This document shows positions 7,801 through 13,678 of a stretch of DNA of 14,783 nucleotides, piece by piece (position 1 is the stretch's first letter; every line of letters begins with the position of its first letter). Position numbers and translations under genes: made by a program. Source of the DNA: Pseudomonadota bacterium (GTDB lineage: Bacteria > Desulfobacterota > Syntrophobacteria > Syntrophobacterales > Syntrophobacteraceae); contig JAEZXS010000037.1 of the NCBI GenBank assembly GCA_023442755.1, positions 1 to 14,783 on the forward strand. The letters are read 5' to 3'. Under the pieces are notes generated by a model that saw only the letters and a program-made list of their open reading frames with translations, made no database searches and was not told the DNA's origin.

Positions 7801-8606
7801 ATCCGCAGTTTGCAATATGGCCGCTCGTCTGGAAAGCCTTTGGCAACCTCATAACCAGGGCTGTCACCGCGCCGTTCCGGGCGCTGGGCTCGCTGATCGG
7901 AGGCGGCACCGAGAAAATCGACGCCGTGGAGTTCGAACCCGGGCAAGCGGTGCTCCTGCCACCGGAAAAAGAGAAGATCAAGAAGGTTGCGGAAACCCTG
8001 GGGAAAAAGCCTCAGCTCAAGGTGGTCTTGCGCGGACGCTACAGCCCCGAGATCGACGGGAGGGAGCTGAAAGAACTCAATGTGTGCCGCACGGTGGTCA
8101 TCAGAAAAGGCGTCAGGCTGGGTCCCGGCGAAGACCCCGGACCGCTTGATTTCGACGATTCCGGCACGAGGGGCGCGCTGGAGAAAATGTACACCGAACG
8201 GTTCGGCAAGCCCGCCCTGGAGGAACTGGATCGGGCCGCTAAAGAGGGTAAAATCGAGCCGCGCGTGCAGGAGGAACCCAAAGAGAAAAAGAGCAAAAAG
8301 GGCAGCGTCTTTTCCCGCGCTCTGCGTTCCGTGAAATTCTACAAGATCGTTCCGGGCGCCAAAAGCCCCGAACAGTCGCAGATCCTGGCAGGGGAACTGT
8401 ATTTTCGGCTTGTGGAAAGCGATCCGCTCAAGGACGACGTCCTGGTGCAACTCGGAACGGAGCGCGCGACGGCAATCAGCCGTGAACTCCAGGACGCGAA
8501 CGCCATCCCGGCAGACCGCATCGCCACGCAGGACCCGGAGCCCCTTGCGGACGACGCCGGACTCGCGGCCGGGTTATCTCTCGACGTGATGGCCGCCGCA
8601 CTTTAG
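4890..8606 (+). CDS. DUF748 / AsmA-like envelope protein
   Basis: The 1238-aa product has one N-terminal membrane anchor (about residues 13-36, LFYIPVAVPLFYTILGFLII and following). The rest should lie in the periplasm. Just after the anchor comes a typical DUF748 start: QFKCKATIGEVRINPYLLSLEVKDF split over about residues 47-71, then SFDL, ITNWAALFQSLRLEKP and DGTLNLARL. AsmA-superfamily proteins are thought to form long beta-rich bridges or grooves that move lipids between the membranes. Features seen include a 48-residue tandem repeat (about 281-360, each with LGKFxFDC and IDLA), a charged linker (about 394-426), a Lys/Ala/Pro/Ser linker (about 755-793), and a C-terminal part with VEFEPGQAVLLPPEKEKI (about 1012-1029) of the kind found in DUF748 C-termini and loosely like OmpA-C. 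AAGGAG precedes ATG 4890. It appears to be monocistronic, because the next gene has its own promoter. The exact role is unknown. Confidence 0.88.
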   Translation: MKPAVRRVLVSKLFYIPVAVPLFYTILGFLIIPFTIRWYIPKLAQEQFKCKATIGEVRINPYLLSLEVKDFGLKGPDGTPIAGFDRFSFDLATGSSITNWAALFQSLRLEKPVINLVIEQDGTLNLARLAPKSSEQKLPEPQDASKSKPVRLILSSLELTGGEVNITDKRQATPAALNFQDLNIDLKSLSTFVNRNGTYSLAAKTKDGESVEWHGDISLAPFQSTGKVIFKDIRTATLWEFLQNGLDLDSPGGTLTISTDYRIETGSAPLQAVLENLKVDISGVDLKLAGTGEPFLQLGKFGFDCVKIDLAKAADAPFKATVGNAKGELSGVALKAIDAGTPVCRLGKFSFDCAGIDLAAKTIQVNKLLLDGGRLDLRLDEAGVSNLERIVRRVTAQREGANGKEKPDERKAPEQEAKDSPPEAPWKVNFDDIEVKELAFGLEDLSKVSPLSAAIESISVSSKANVETGAKPTVSVREIATELKGLHFGARGAPRPIFEARKLAIEGGEVDLGARSLTVSRVALNDGRVDVGMDRDDRLNFEQLLTMKAGPPDGAKPAAAGEAPWKFLVKTFELGDIRSSFSDEKVLPDKELYALKNIAVRVTGIDGKSPMNFEAGFAVEQGGKVNLSGKIDPASQSVEARVNVAGLALAPIDPYLDPFITLTLQSANLSMQGDVRYGVPNAKSKISYEGSFGIDKLSLNQPGSKETFLGWQSMQIPQLKLALEPNSLQIPEIRVSHPVGTLMIAEDKTVNLAKVVKEQPAKTAPPAPRSSSKAPVKKAAKESPASSAAPQKQSGEPFPFNIGKIRINDGNVVFADFSLKPQFMARIHQLKGTVSKLSSEKNVMSAVQLDGLVDRYGLAKVTGSLDLGNFKRSCDINVIFRNVEMTSISPYSGKFAGRMIKSGKLSMDLKYRIQDSKLEGDNKVIVDNLVLGEKVESPDAVNLPLDLAVALLSDANGRIDLGLPVTGDLSDPQFAIWPLVWKAFGNLITRAVTAPFRALGSLIGGGTEKIDAVEFEPGQAVLLPPEKEKIKKVAETLGKKPQLKVVLRGRYSPEIDGRELKELNVCRTVVIRKGVRLGPGEDPGPLDFDDSGTRGALEKMYTERFGKPALEELDRAAKEGKIEPRVQEEPKEKKSKKGSVFSRALRSVKFYKIVPGAKSPEQSQILAGELYFRLVESDPLKDDVLVQLGTERATAISRELQDANAIPADRIATQDPEPLADDAGLAAGLSLDVMAAAL

Positions 8607-8692
8607 AGGCAAAGCGAAAGACATTCACCGTCGCAGAGGCGGGATTCCTCGGAAGGGCGATGCATGCACCCCGGGCGGGAAGTTTCCCGAAG

Positions 8693-8721
8693 TTGAAAAA
8701 TCAGCCCCGGCGGTCTATCAT
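8693..8721 (+). promoter_or_regulatory. Sigma-70 promoter of the Tyr-rich exported protein gene
   Basis: TTGAAA (8693-8698) and TATCAT (8716-8721) are exactly 17 bp apart, each matching consensus at 5 of 6 positions. Transcription would start near 8728, leaving a leader of about 20 nt that carries the Shine-Dalgarno. It is the best promoter in the window. A small palindrome GGGAAGTTTCCC lies just upstream (8678-8689). Confidence 0.65.
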
Positions 8722-8734
8722 GCTGCCACAAAGT

Positions 8735-8743
8735 GGAGGTGAT
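8735..8743 (+). promoter_or_regulatory. Extended Shine-Dalgarno that sets the start at 8748
   Basis: GGAGGTGAT is a 9-base match to the 16S 3' end. It rules out the in-frame GTG at 8733, which would overlap it, as the start, and supports ATG 8748. Confidence 0.75.
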
Positions 8744-8747
8744 CCGG

Positions 8748-9386
8748 ATGAGAAAGAAAAGTTTCGTCTTCATCGTCGCCCTGTGCGGAATCCTTGGCGC
8801 CGCTTCGGCATCCCAGGCCGATACGGGTTCGCGCTGGCAGGTTGTCTACAATAGTGAATCCACGGAAGTGAAGGTTTATGGTCCGCCCGAACTTACCCGG
8901 CTGGCGAGAGAGGCGATCCGGGAAAGACGGCCGGGCGTCGCGATCGAGGAATATACCGAGTCGTTCAAAAACAAGGTTTGGATCGAGGGAACGACCGGGG
9001 CCGGGTACATGGAACTCTCGCCCGGGAGAGTGAAGGCAATGCGTGCAGCCAAAACCAGGGGGCAGAGCGTGTATGCGGCGCTCTGCGCCGAACAGCAGGG
9101 GGTTATCAGCAAAACGGTGGGAGCGCCCGCGATCGGCGTCGCACGGGAAGAAAAGCGGACGGTGGCGGAGAGAACCTACGTCCGGCGCGTGGTTGTACCT
9201 CCGCCCGTTTACGTTTCTCCTCCGGTTGTCGTCGGCGGCTATTATCCCTATTACGGCTACGCAGGCTATTCCTGGTGGAGATACGGCCACCGCTACCCCT
9301 ATTACCGCGGCTGGAAAGGCCACGATCCGTATCATGCGGCATACGGAGGCCATTACGTATCCGGCCCCTATCATCGAGCGCGTTGA
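8748..9386 (+). CDS. Exported protein with Tyr/Gly/Pro-rich tail, unknown function
   Basis: I do not recognise this 212-aa protein. It has a classical Sec signal peptide: MRKK, a hydrophobic core FVFIVALCGILGAA (residues 6-19), and a likely cleavage after SQA (residue 24). A mixed alpha/beta-looking segment (about 25-125) follows with two Cys positions, C13 in the signal and C113 in the mature part. A VRRVVVPPPVYVSPPVVV linker (145-162) leads into a tail of about 50 residues dominated by Tyr, Gly, Trp, His and Arg (15 Tyr between 155 and 208, including the pattern YYPYYGYAGY). Such tails occur in several surface or periplasmic proteins of unknown role; cell-wall or outer-membrane association is inference. 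It lies 141 nt after the DUF748 gene on the same strand but has its own promoter and strong ribosome-binding site. Confidence 0.75.
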   Translation: MRKKSFVFIVALCGILGAASASQADTGSRWQVVYNSESTEVKVYGPPELTRLAREAIRERRPGVAIEEYTESFKNKVWIEGTTGAGYMELSPGRVKAMRAAKTRGQSVYAALCAEQQGVISKTVGAPAIGVAREEKRTVAERTYVRRVVVPPPVYVSPPVVVGGYYPYYGYAGYSWWRYGHRYPYYRGWKGHDPYHAAYGGHYVSGPYHRAR

Positions 9387-9776
9387 TCAGGCTCTGGCAT
9401 TGACGCCACGCAAACCATGGGAGCCCGGCCATGAACCTCAGTCTCACGGCCGGACTCCACACTCTTTCTCTCGAAGTAGCGAACTCAAGCCGTCCCTACG
9501 CCTTTCATCGACCTGAAATAACCCTTCCGCCCTATTTCTCATTCGATTTTCCTTCCCTATAGTCCCATCCGGCAGGCAAAGGGCCGCGGTATATCCGGTG
9601 CGCCACGCTCCGCCATACCGCTGATCGCCGGCCTCGCGGAAGCGGAGCCGCTCACGGACATCGAGGCGGGGGTAAAGCCCTCCTCCGCCGGCTGACTGGA
9701 AAGAGTCTGTGGGAGCGGCTTGCATCCGCGATCTAACGAATGAGACGAAAGACCACTCTGCCCGGAGGGCGCCAAA
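9387..9776. other. Intergenic region upstream of the dehydrogenase/GH15 pair
   Basis: These 390 nt have no credible gene. CCGGCC/GGCCGG (about 9424-9452) forms a weak stem after the Tyr-rich gene with no T-tract. TTCTCA (9536-9541) and TATAGT (9558-9563), spaced by 16 bp, form a weak promoter candidate about 210 nt before the dehydrogenase. A REP-like copy lies at 9706-9733. Confidence 0.45.
9706..9733 (+). repeat. REP-like element, copy 3
   Basis: It contains TCTGTGGGAGCGGCTTGCAT followed by CCGCGATC. The TGTGGGAGCGGCTT part is identical to copy 2, while the inner stem is partly degenerate (GCGG/CCGC kept). It lies 43 nt before the dehydrogenase start. Confidence 0.65.
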
Positions 9777-10874
9777 ATGAAAGCCATTGCAGTGTATCCC
9801 GGCAAACCCGATTCCATTCACCTGCGCGAGGTGGAAAAACCGGCCCTGGATTCGATTCCCGGAGGGCGCGGGGTGCTGGTCAAGGTCCTCCGAGTGGGCT
9901 TTGACGGCACAGATAAGGAAATCATCGATGCGCTCTATGGAAAACCGCCGCCCGGGGACGACTACCTCATCTTCGGCCATGAATCCTTCGGGGTGGTGGA
10001 AGCGGTGGGTTCCCGCGTCACGGAATTGAGCGCCGGCGAGCATGTCGTTGCAATCGTTCGGCGTCCCGGCGGGTCGATCTATGACCTGATAGGCATGCAG
10101 GACATGACGACCGACGATGAATACCGCGAGCGCGGAATCAACCTCCTGCACGGCTTTCTGACCGAGTACTACGTGGACGAACCGGAGTATATCGTCAGGG
10201 TCCCTTCCGGCCTGAAAGAAACCGGCGTGCTTCTCGAACCGACCAGCGTCATCGAAAAAGGCATCTGCCAGGCCTACGAGATCCAGCGCAGAATGAAGGT
10301 ATGGAGGCCGCGCCGGGCCGCGGTGCTCGGGGCCGGACCCATCGGGCTCCTGGCGGCCATGGCCCTCCGCATTCGGGGTCTCGAAGTCTGCAGTTTCGGG
10401 CTGACGAAACCACCCTACTATAACTCCGATCTGCTGCAAAAGATCGGCGCCTGCTATCACAGCACGAAAGACCTTTCCCTCACCGAGGCATCCCGGCACC
10501 ACGGCCCCTTCGACATCATATTCGAAGCAACCGGCTACGCCCCTCTTGCCTTCGAAGCCATGGACATACTTGGGAAAAACGGTGTCCTCATCCTTTCCAG
10601 CGTGACGGGAGGAGACCGTCACATCACCATCCCGGCAGACCGAATAAATCTTGGTTTCGTCCTCGGGAACAAAGTCGTGGTTGGCACCGTCAATGCCAAC
10701 CGGGAGCACTTCGAAACAGGGGTAAAAGACCTGGCCCAGTGCGAGTTACAATGGCCCGCATGGCTTTCGGGGCTTTTGACCAACCGGATCGACGGCCTCG
10801 AAAACCACGACAGGGTAGTCCCGAATCTCTCCGCTCGCGACGCGGTCAAGGTATTTATGGAAGTCTCTCTCTGA
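9777..10874 (+). CDS. Glucose 1-dehydrogenase-type zinc medium-chain dehydrogenase
   Basis: The product is 365 aa, as in archaeal-type glucose dehydrogenases, which oxidise glucose (or a related aldose) to the lactone with NAD(P)+. The zinc-site segment reads GFDGTDKEI (residues 41-49) and FGHESFG (66-72). H68, E69 and E154 (in LLEPTSVIEKG) match the known ligands. The usual Cys is replaced by Asp (D43), as in the Haloferax mediterranei glucose dehydrogenase. The Cys-rich structural-zinc lobe is absent: the stretch at about 92-125 has no Cys. The nucleotide-binding motif is LGAGPIG (184-190). NKVVVGTVNANREHFE in the C-terminal part is typical of the glucose dehydrogenase C-terminal domain. 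GGAGG lies 8 nt before ATG 9777. The GH15 gene follows after 26 nt and would supply glucose, so the pair reads as an operon. NAD versus NADP preference and exact sugar are unproven. Confidence 0.85.
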   Translation: MKAIAVYPGKPDSIHLREVEKPALDSIPGGRGVLVKVLRVGFDGTDKEIIDALYGKPPPGDDYLIFGHESFGVVEAVGSRVTELSAGEHVVAIVRRPGGSIYDLIGMQDMTTDDEYRERGINLLHGFLTEYYVDEPEYIVRVPSGLKETGVLLEPTSVIEKGICQAYEIQRRMKVWRPRRAAVLGAGPIGLLAAMALRIRGLEVCSFGLTKPPYYNSDLLQKIGACYHSTKDLSLTEASRHHGPFDIIFEATGYAPLAFEAMDILGKNGVLILSSVTGGDRHITIPADRINLGFVLGNKVVVGTVNANREHFETGVKDLAQCELQWPAWLSGLLTNRIDGLENHDRVVPNLSARDAVKVFMEVSL

Positions 10875-10900
10875 TCTTCGACCACGATAAGGGGGCTTCG

Positions 10901-12748
10901 GTGGCATATATCGCAATAGAAGATTACGGCCTTATCGGCGACATGCATACGGCGGCCCTCGTCGGGAAAAACGGCTCGATCGACTGGTTCTGCTACCCGG
11001 CATTCGATTCGCCCAGCATATTCGGAGCCATTCTCGACGACCGGAAAGGCGGGCGGTTCATCATTACCCCGGCCTGTGAGTGCCTCAAGGAAAAGCAGCT
11101 CTACTGGCCGGAGACAAACGTCCTCATCACCCGTTTTCTCGCACCCGAGGGCGTCGGAGAAATAATCGATTTCATGCTGCCCCCGAAAACCGGCGGAACG
11201 GCTCCACATCGGCCTGAGATCCTGCGCCGGGTCCAGTCGGTGCGCGGGGAAGTGCCCTTTCGCGTGGAGTGCCGCCCGGCGTTCGATTACGCGCGCGCCG
11301 CCCACGAAGTGGAACTCGTGCCGGAAGGTGCGGTTTTCAGGACAAAAGACCTGCGCATGGCGCTTTCCGTCTCGATTGAACTCCAGCGCGACGGCAGTGG
11401 GGTTGTGGGCGAATTCAGCCTCCCCGAGGGTAAATGCACTACGTTCGTCTTCCGGGAAATCGCGCCCGGAGAAGCTGCGCCAGAGTGTCCGTCCGAGGCG
11501 GAATCGTATGATGCCCTTTTTGGTACGGTCCAATTCTGGCTGAAGTGGATCTCCGGGTGCACCTATGCCGGCAGGTGGAGGCACATGGTGCACCGGTCCG
11601 CCCTTGTGCTGAAACTGCTGACCTACCAGCCGACCGGTGCAATCGTCGCGGCGCCGACGTGCAGCCTTCCCGAGGCGCCTGGCGGCGTGCGCAACTGGGA
11701 CTACCGATATACATGGATCAGGGATGCCGCCTTCACCATCTACGGGCTCATGCGGATAGGCCTGACCCGGGAGGCGTCGGCATTCATGGAGTGGCTCGAA
11801 GCCAGGTGCCACGAAAGGGCAACCGACGGGCCGCTTCAGATCGTTTACGGGATCCGCGGCGAACACGACCTCCAAGAGACCATTATGGACCACCTGGAAG
11901 GGTATAAGGGCTCGAGCCCGGTAAGGATCGGCAACGGTGCCTACGATCAGCTTCAGCTCGATATCTACGGCGAACTGATGGATTCGGTGTACCTTTTCAA
12001 CAAGTACGGCTCCCCCATTTCCTACGAGTTGTGGGGGCACCTGAGAGTGATCCTCGACTGGGTGTGCGATAACTGGAGAAGAAAAGACGAAGGGCTCTGG
12101 GAAGTCCGGTCCGGAAGGCAGGATTTCGTCTACTCGAAACTCATGTGCTGGGTGGCGCTCGACAGGGGATTGCGGCTTGCGCAAAAACGCTCGTTTCCGG
12201 CCTCGCAGGGCCAGCGCTGGCTGAACATTCGGGACGACATCTACGAGGACATCATGGAGAGGGGCTGGAGCAGCGAGCGCCGGTCCTTCGTGCAGTACTA
12301 CGGGAGCGAATACCTGGATGCGTCGAACCTCATCATGCCGCTCGTCTTTTTCATGTCCCCGCTGGACCCCCGAATGATAAAGACGCTGGAAACCATCATG
12401 CAGAGCCCGGCACACGGAGGGCTTCTGTCCAACAATCTTGTCTACCGCTACAGCCCGGAAAAATCCTTCGACGGACTCACCGGCGAGGAAGGGACCTTCA
12501 ACCTGTGCACCTTCTGGCTGGTCGAGGCTCTCACCCGAGGGAGGCAGGCCAACCCGGAATGGATCCACAAGGCGAGGCTGATTTTCGAGCAGATGCTGGG
12601 GTATGCAAACCACCTCGGGCTCTACGCCGAAGAGACGGGGAGCACGGGGGAATCACTGGGAAACTTCCCGCAGGCCTTCACTCACCTGACTCTCATAAGC
12701 GCCGCATTCAACCTGGACAGGGCTCTGGCAGGAAAGACCCTGGCCTGA
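10901..12748 (+). CDS. GH15 glycoside hydrolase (glucoamylase/trehalase family)
   Basis: This 615-aa cytoplasmic protein (no signal peptide) has the standard two-part GH15 layout. An N-terminal beta-sandwich (about 1-230) begins IEDYGLIGDMHTAALVGKNG and is followed by an (alpha/alpha)6 barrel. Key motifs are NWDYRYTWIRDA (265-276, substrate subsite -1), DEGLWEVR (396-403, with E401 as the likely general acid), FVYSKLMCWVALDR (409-422) and GEEGTFNLCTFW (528-539, with E529 or E530 as the general base). The family inverts the anomeric centre and releases beta-glucose from starch-like oligosaccharides, or hydrolyses trehalose as in mycobacterial trehalase. The substrate cannot be decided here. 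The start is the GTG at 10901, with AAGGGGG about 5 nt upstream; the frame stays open further into the preceding gene, but family alignment supports this start. It is probably co-transcribed with the dehydrogenase. Confidence 0.92.
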   Translation: MAYIAIEDYGLIGDMHTAALVGKNGSIDWFCYPAFDSPSIFGAILDDRKGGRFIITPACECLKEKQLYWPETNVLITRFLAPEGVGEIIDFMLPPKTGGTAPHRPEILRRVQSVRGEVPFRVECRPAFDYARAAHEVELVPEGAVFRTKDLRMALSVSIELQRDGSGVVGEFSLPEGKCTTFVFREIAPGEAAPECPSEAESYDALFGTVQFWLKWISGCTYAGRWRHMVHRSALVLKLLTYQPTGAIVAAPTCSLPEAPGGVRNWDYRYTWIRDAAFTIYGLMRIGLTREASAFMEWLEARCHERATDGPLQIVYGIRGEHDLQETIMDHLEGYKGSSPVRIGNGAYDQLQLDIYGELMDSVYLFNKYGSPISYELWGHLRVILDWVCDNWRRKDEGLWEVRSGRQDFVYSKLMCWVALDRGLRLAQKRSFPASQGQRWLNIRDDIYEDIMERGWSSERRSFVQYYGSEYLDASNLIMPLVFFMSPLDPRMIKTLETIMQSPAHGGLLSNNLVYRYSPEKSFDGLTGEEGTFNLCTFWLVEALTRGRQANPEWIHKARLIFEQMLGYANHLGLYAEETGSTGESLGNFPQAFTHLTLISAAFNLDRALAGKTLA

Positions 12749-12762
12749 AACTTTTCACGCTT

Positions 12763-12792
12763 GCGGGTGCGCCGGAAGTCCGGCGAACCCGC
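12763..12792 (+). terminator. Strong 14-bp hairpin after GH15, terminator-like without T-tract
   Basis: Positions 12763-12776 (GCGGGTGCGCCGGA) pair with 12779-12792 (TCCGGCGAACCCGC) with a single mismatch and a tiny loop. No U-run follows, so intrinsic termination is doubtful. It could be an mRNA 3'-end stabiliser or a partial terminator before the small membrane protein gene. Confidence 0.45.
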
Positions 12793-12831
12793 CCGCACCA
12801 GCGATCGGAAGCCGCGAATGAGAGGTCAGAT

Positions 12832-13296
12832 ATGCCCGGCGAGAATCAGGAGCAGCAGGAAGCCCTGCTGAGCATCACGATCAGCCGCCTGGACAGCCAG
12901 ATAAGAGCCGAATTCGACGTGATAAATCAGAGAATGACATGGCTCATGGTGGCACAGTCTTTCCTTTTCATAGCGTATGCAAACGTCTGGGTCGGCCTGT
13001 CCAGGGGCTCTCACTCGATGCTGTGGACGTTGTCCGTAATCATTCCTTCCATCGGGATCGCGATGGCCGTACTGGTGAGACTCGCGATCTGGGCCGCTCA
13101 CAGCGTCGTATCCCGGGTGAAGGACGAACGCACCCGGTTCGAGCAGGACCACCCGGAGTATGCGCGCTACAGGATATCCGTGCACCGGAGACAAGTGGAG
13201 CACAGGCTGGGGAATCTGCCTGCCCAAATCCTGCCTTTCGTCTTCATAGCTGCCTGGGCCGGACTGCTGTACTGGACACTTAATCCGGTTCGGTAG
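12832..13296 (+). CDS. Small three-TM membrane protein, unknown function
   Basis: I do not recognise a named family for this 154-aa protein. An acidic/polar N-terminus (MPGENQEQQE) leads into an amphipathic helix, then TM1 (about 36-56, WLMVAQSFLFIAYANVW) and TM2 (about 64-88). A cytoplasmic-looking charged loop (about 94-126, rich in Arg, Glu and His) and a third TM (about 131-150, ILPFVFIAAWAGLLYW) follow. The ISRLDSQIRAEFDVINQRM stretch before TM1 looks like a short coiled coil. ATG 12832 has a modest AGAGGT upstream. The frame stays open from 12145, but that part overlaps GH15 in another frame and is not coding. It lies 83 nt after GH15, with a hairpin between them, so it may or may not belong to that operon. 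Confidence 0.7.
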   Translation: MPGENQEQQEALLSITISRLDSQIRAEFDVINQRMTWLMVAQSFLFIAYANVWVGLSRGSHSMLWTLSVIIPSIGIAMAVLVRLAIWAAHSVVSRVKDERTRFEQDHPEYARYRISVHRRQVEHRLGNLPAQILPFVFIAAWAGLLYWTLNPVR

Positions 13297-13332
13297 CCGG
13301 CAAAAAGTCAAACGAGTTAATAAACGTACAGC

Positions 13333-13442
13333 AACACTCGTCATTCCGGCGGAAAGAGACTGTGTCATAATCCAAACAACGAGGAAAAATGCAAGCAGAA
13401 GTGGGAATAAAGCCTGGTTCCCGGCCTTCGCCGGGATGACGT
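13333..13442. repeat. Inverted-repeat element with CGTCATTCCGGCG ends
   Basis: The left end is CAAC-N3-CGTCATTCCGGCG (about 13332-13351). The right end, read on the other strand, is CAAC-GA-CGTCATCCCGGCGAA (about 13428-13446). The matched ends enclose roughly 70 nt with no coding potential, resembling a short non-autonomous repeat or MITE-like element. Confidence 0.55.
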
Positions 13443-13514
13443 CGTTGTTATTTGCCGAGTTTTGACTGCGAGAGTGGGAATCTCCGAAGCTGCCATCAAT
13501 TGTGACACAATCTC
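13356..13514. repeat. Second inverted repeat pair, GAGAyTGTGTCAyAAT
   Basis: GAGACTGTGTCATAAT (13356-13371) matches the reverse complement of 13499-13514 at 14 of 16 positions. The right copy includes the perfect palindrome TTGTGACACAA (13500-13510). The pair interlocks with the 13333-13442 element, since one arm is inside it and the other outside. Confidence 0.55.
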
Positions 13515-13520
13515 GGAAAG

Positions 13521-13551
13521 CCGGAATTCCAGTCACATCCGGAAATTCCAG
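13521..13551 (+). promoter_or_regulatory. Near-direct repeat of CCGGAATTCCAG
   Basis: CCGGAATTCCAG (13521-13532) recurs as CCGGAAATTCCAG (13539-13551), giving a centre spacing of about 18-19 bp. Each unit contains a GGAATTCC-like palindrome. This could be a tandem regulator site upstream of the DUF2868 gene, or just repeat debris. Confidence 0.25.
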
Positions 13552-13593
13552 GACCTTGCCTCACGGATGCGCAATGCATTCTATTAATGATGC

Positions 13594-13599
13594 TATAAT
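13594..13599 (+). promoter_or_regulatory. Isolated -10-like TATAAT upstream of DUF2868 gene
   Basis: A perfect TATAAT lies 80 nt before the GTG start, but the appropriately spaced upstream hexamers (GCAATG and neighbours) do not resemble a -35. It would need an activator or an extended -10 to work. Confidence 0.3.
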
Positions 13600-13678
13600 G
13601 CTGTCCTTCTATTGTTCCGGCGAGGGATACGATACAATCTTGCTCTGGATCTAATGCTCTCAGAGAGAGGGGATCGAA

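Larger units (their letters stand above)
13297..13678. other. Repeat-rich intergenic region before the DUF2868 gene
   Basis: These 382 nt have no credible gene. They hold an outer inverted repeat (13333-13442), an overlapping second inverted repeat (13356-13514), a near-direct repeat of CCGGAATTCCAG (13521-13551) and a -10-like TATAAT at 13594-13599 without a good -35. Confidence 0.5.

Noticed and set aside
8733..8747. GTG start for the Tyr-rich exported protein
   Set aside because: It overlaps the GGAGGTGAT ribosome-binding site and would add five residues ahead of a standard signal peptide beginning MRKK.
9444..10709. Minus-strand open frame (421 codons) opposite the dehydrogenase
   Set aside because: It covers an intergenic REP repeat and the antisense of a well-conserved dehydrogenase, and shows no protein-family features.
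10619..12613. Long minus-strand open frame (664 codons) opposite GH15
   Set aside because: It is antisense to a gene with complete GH15 motifs, its composition is Arg/His/Pro/Gly-rich, and no domain is recognisable. It is a typical shadow in GC-rich DNA.
12145..12831. Longer version of the small membrane protein starting inside GH15
   Set aside because: The upstream part overlaps GH15 in another frame and is Arg/His/Pro-rich junk. The membrane protein's own start at 12832 gives a coherent product.
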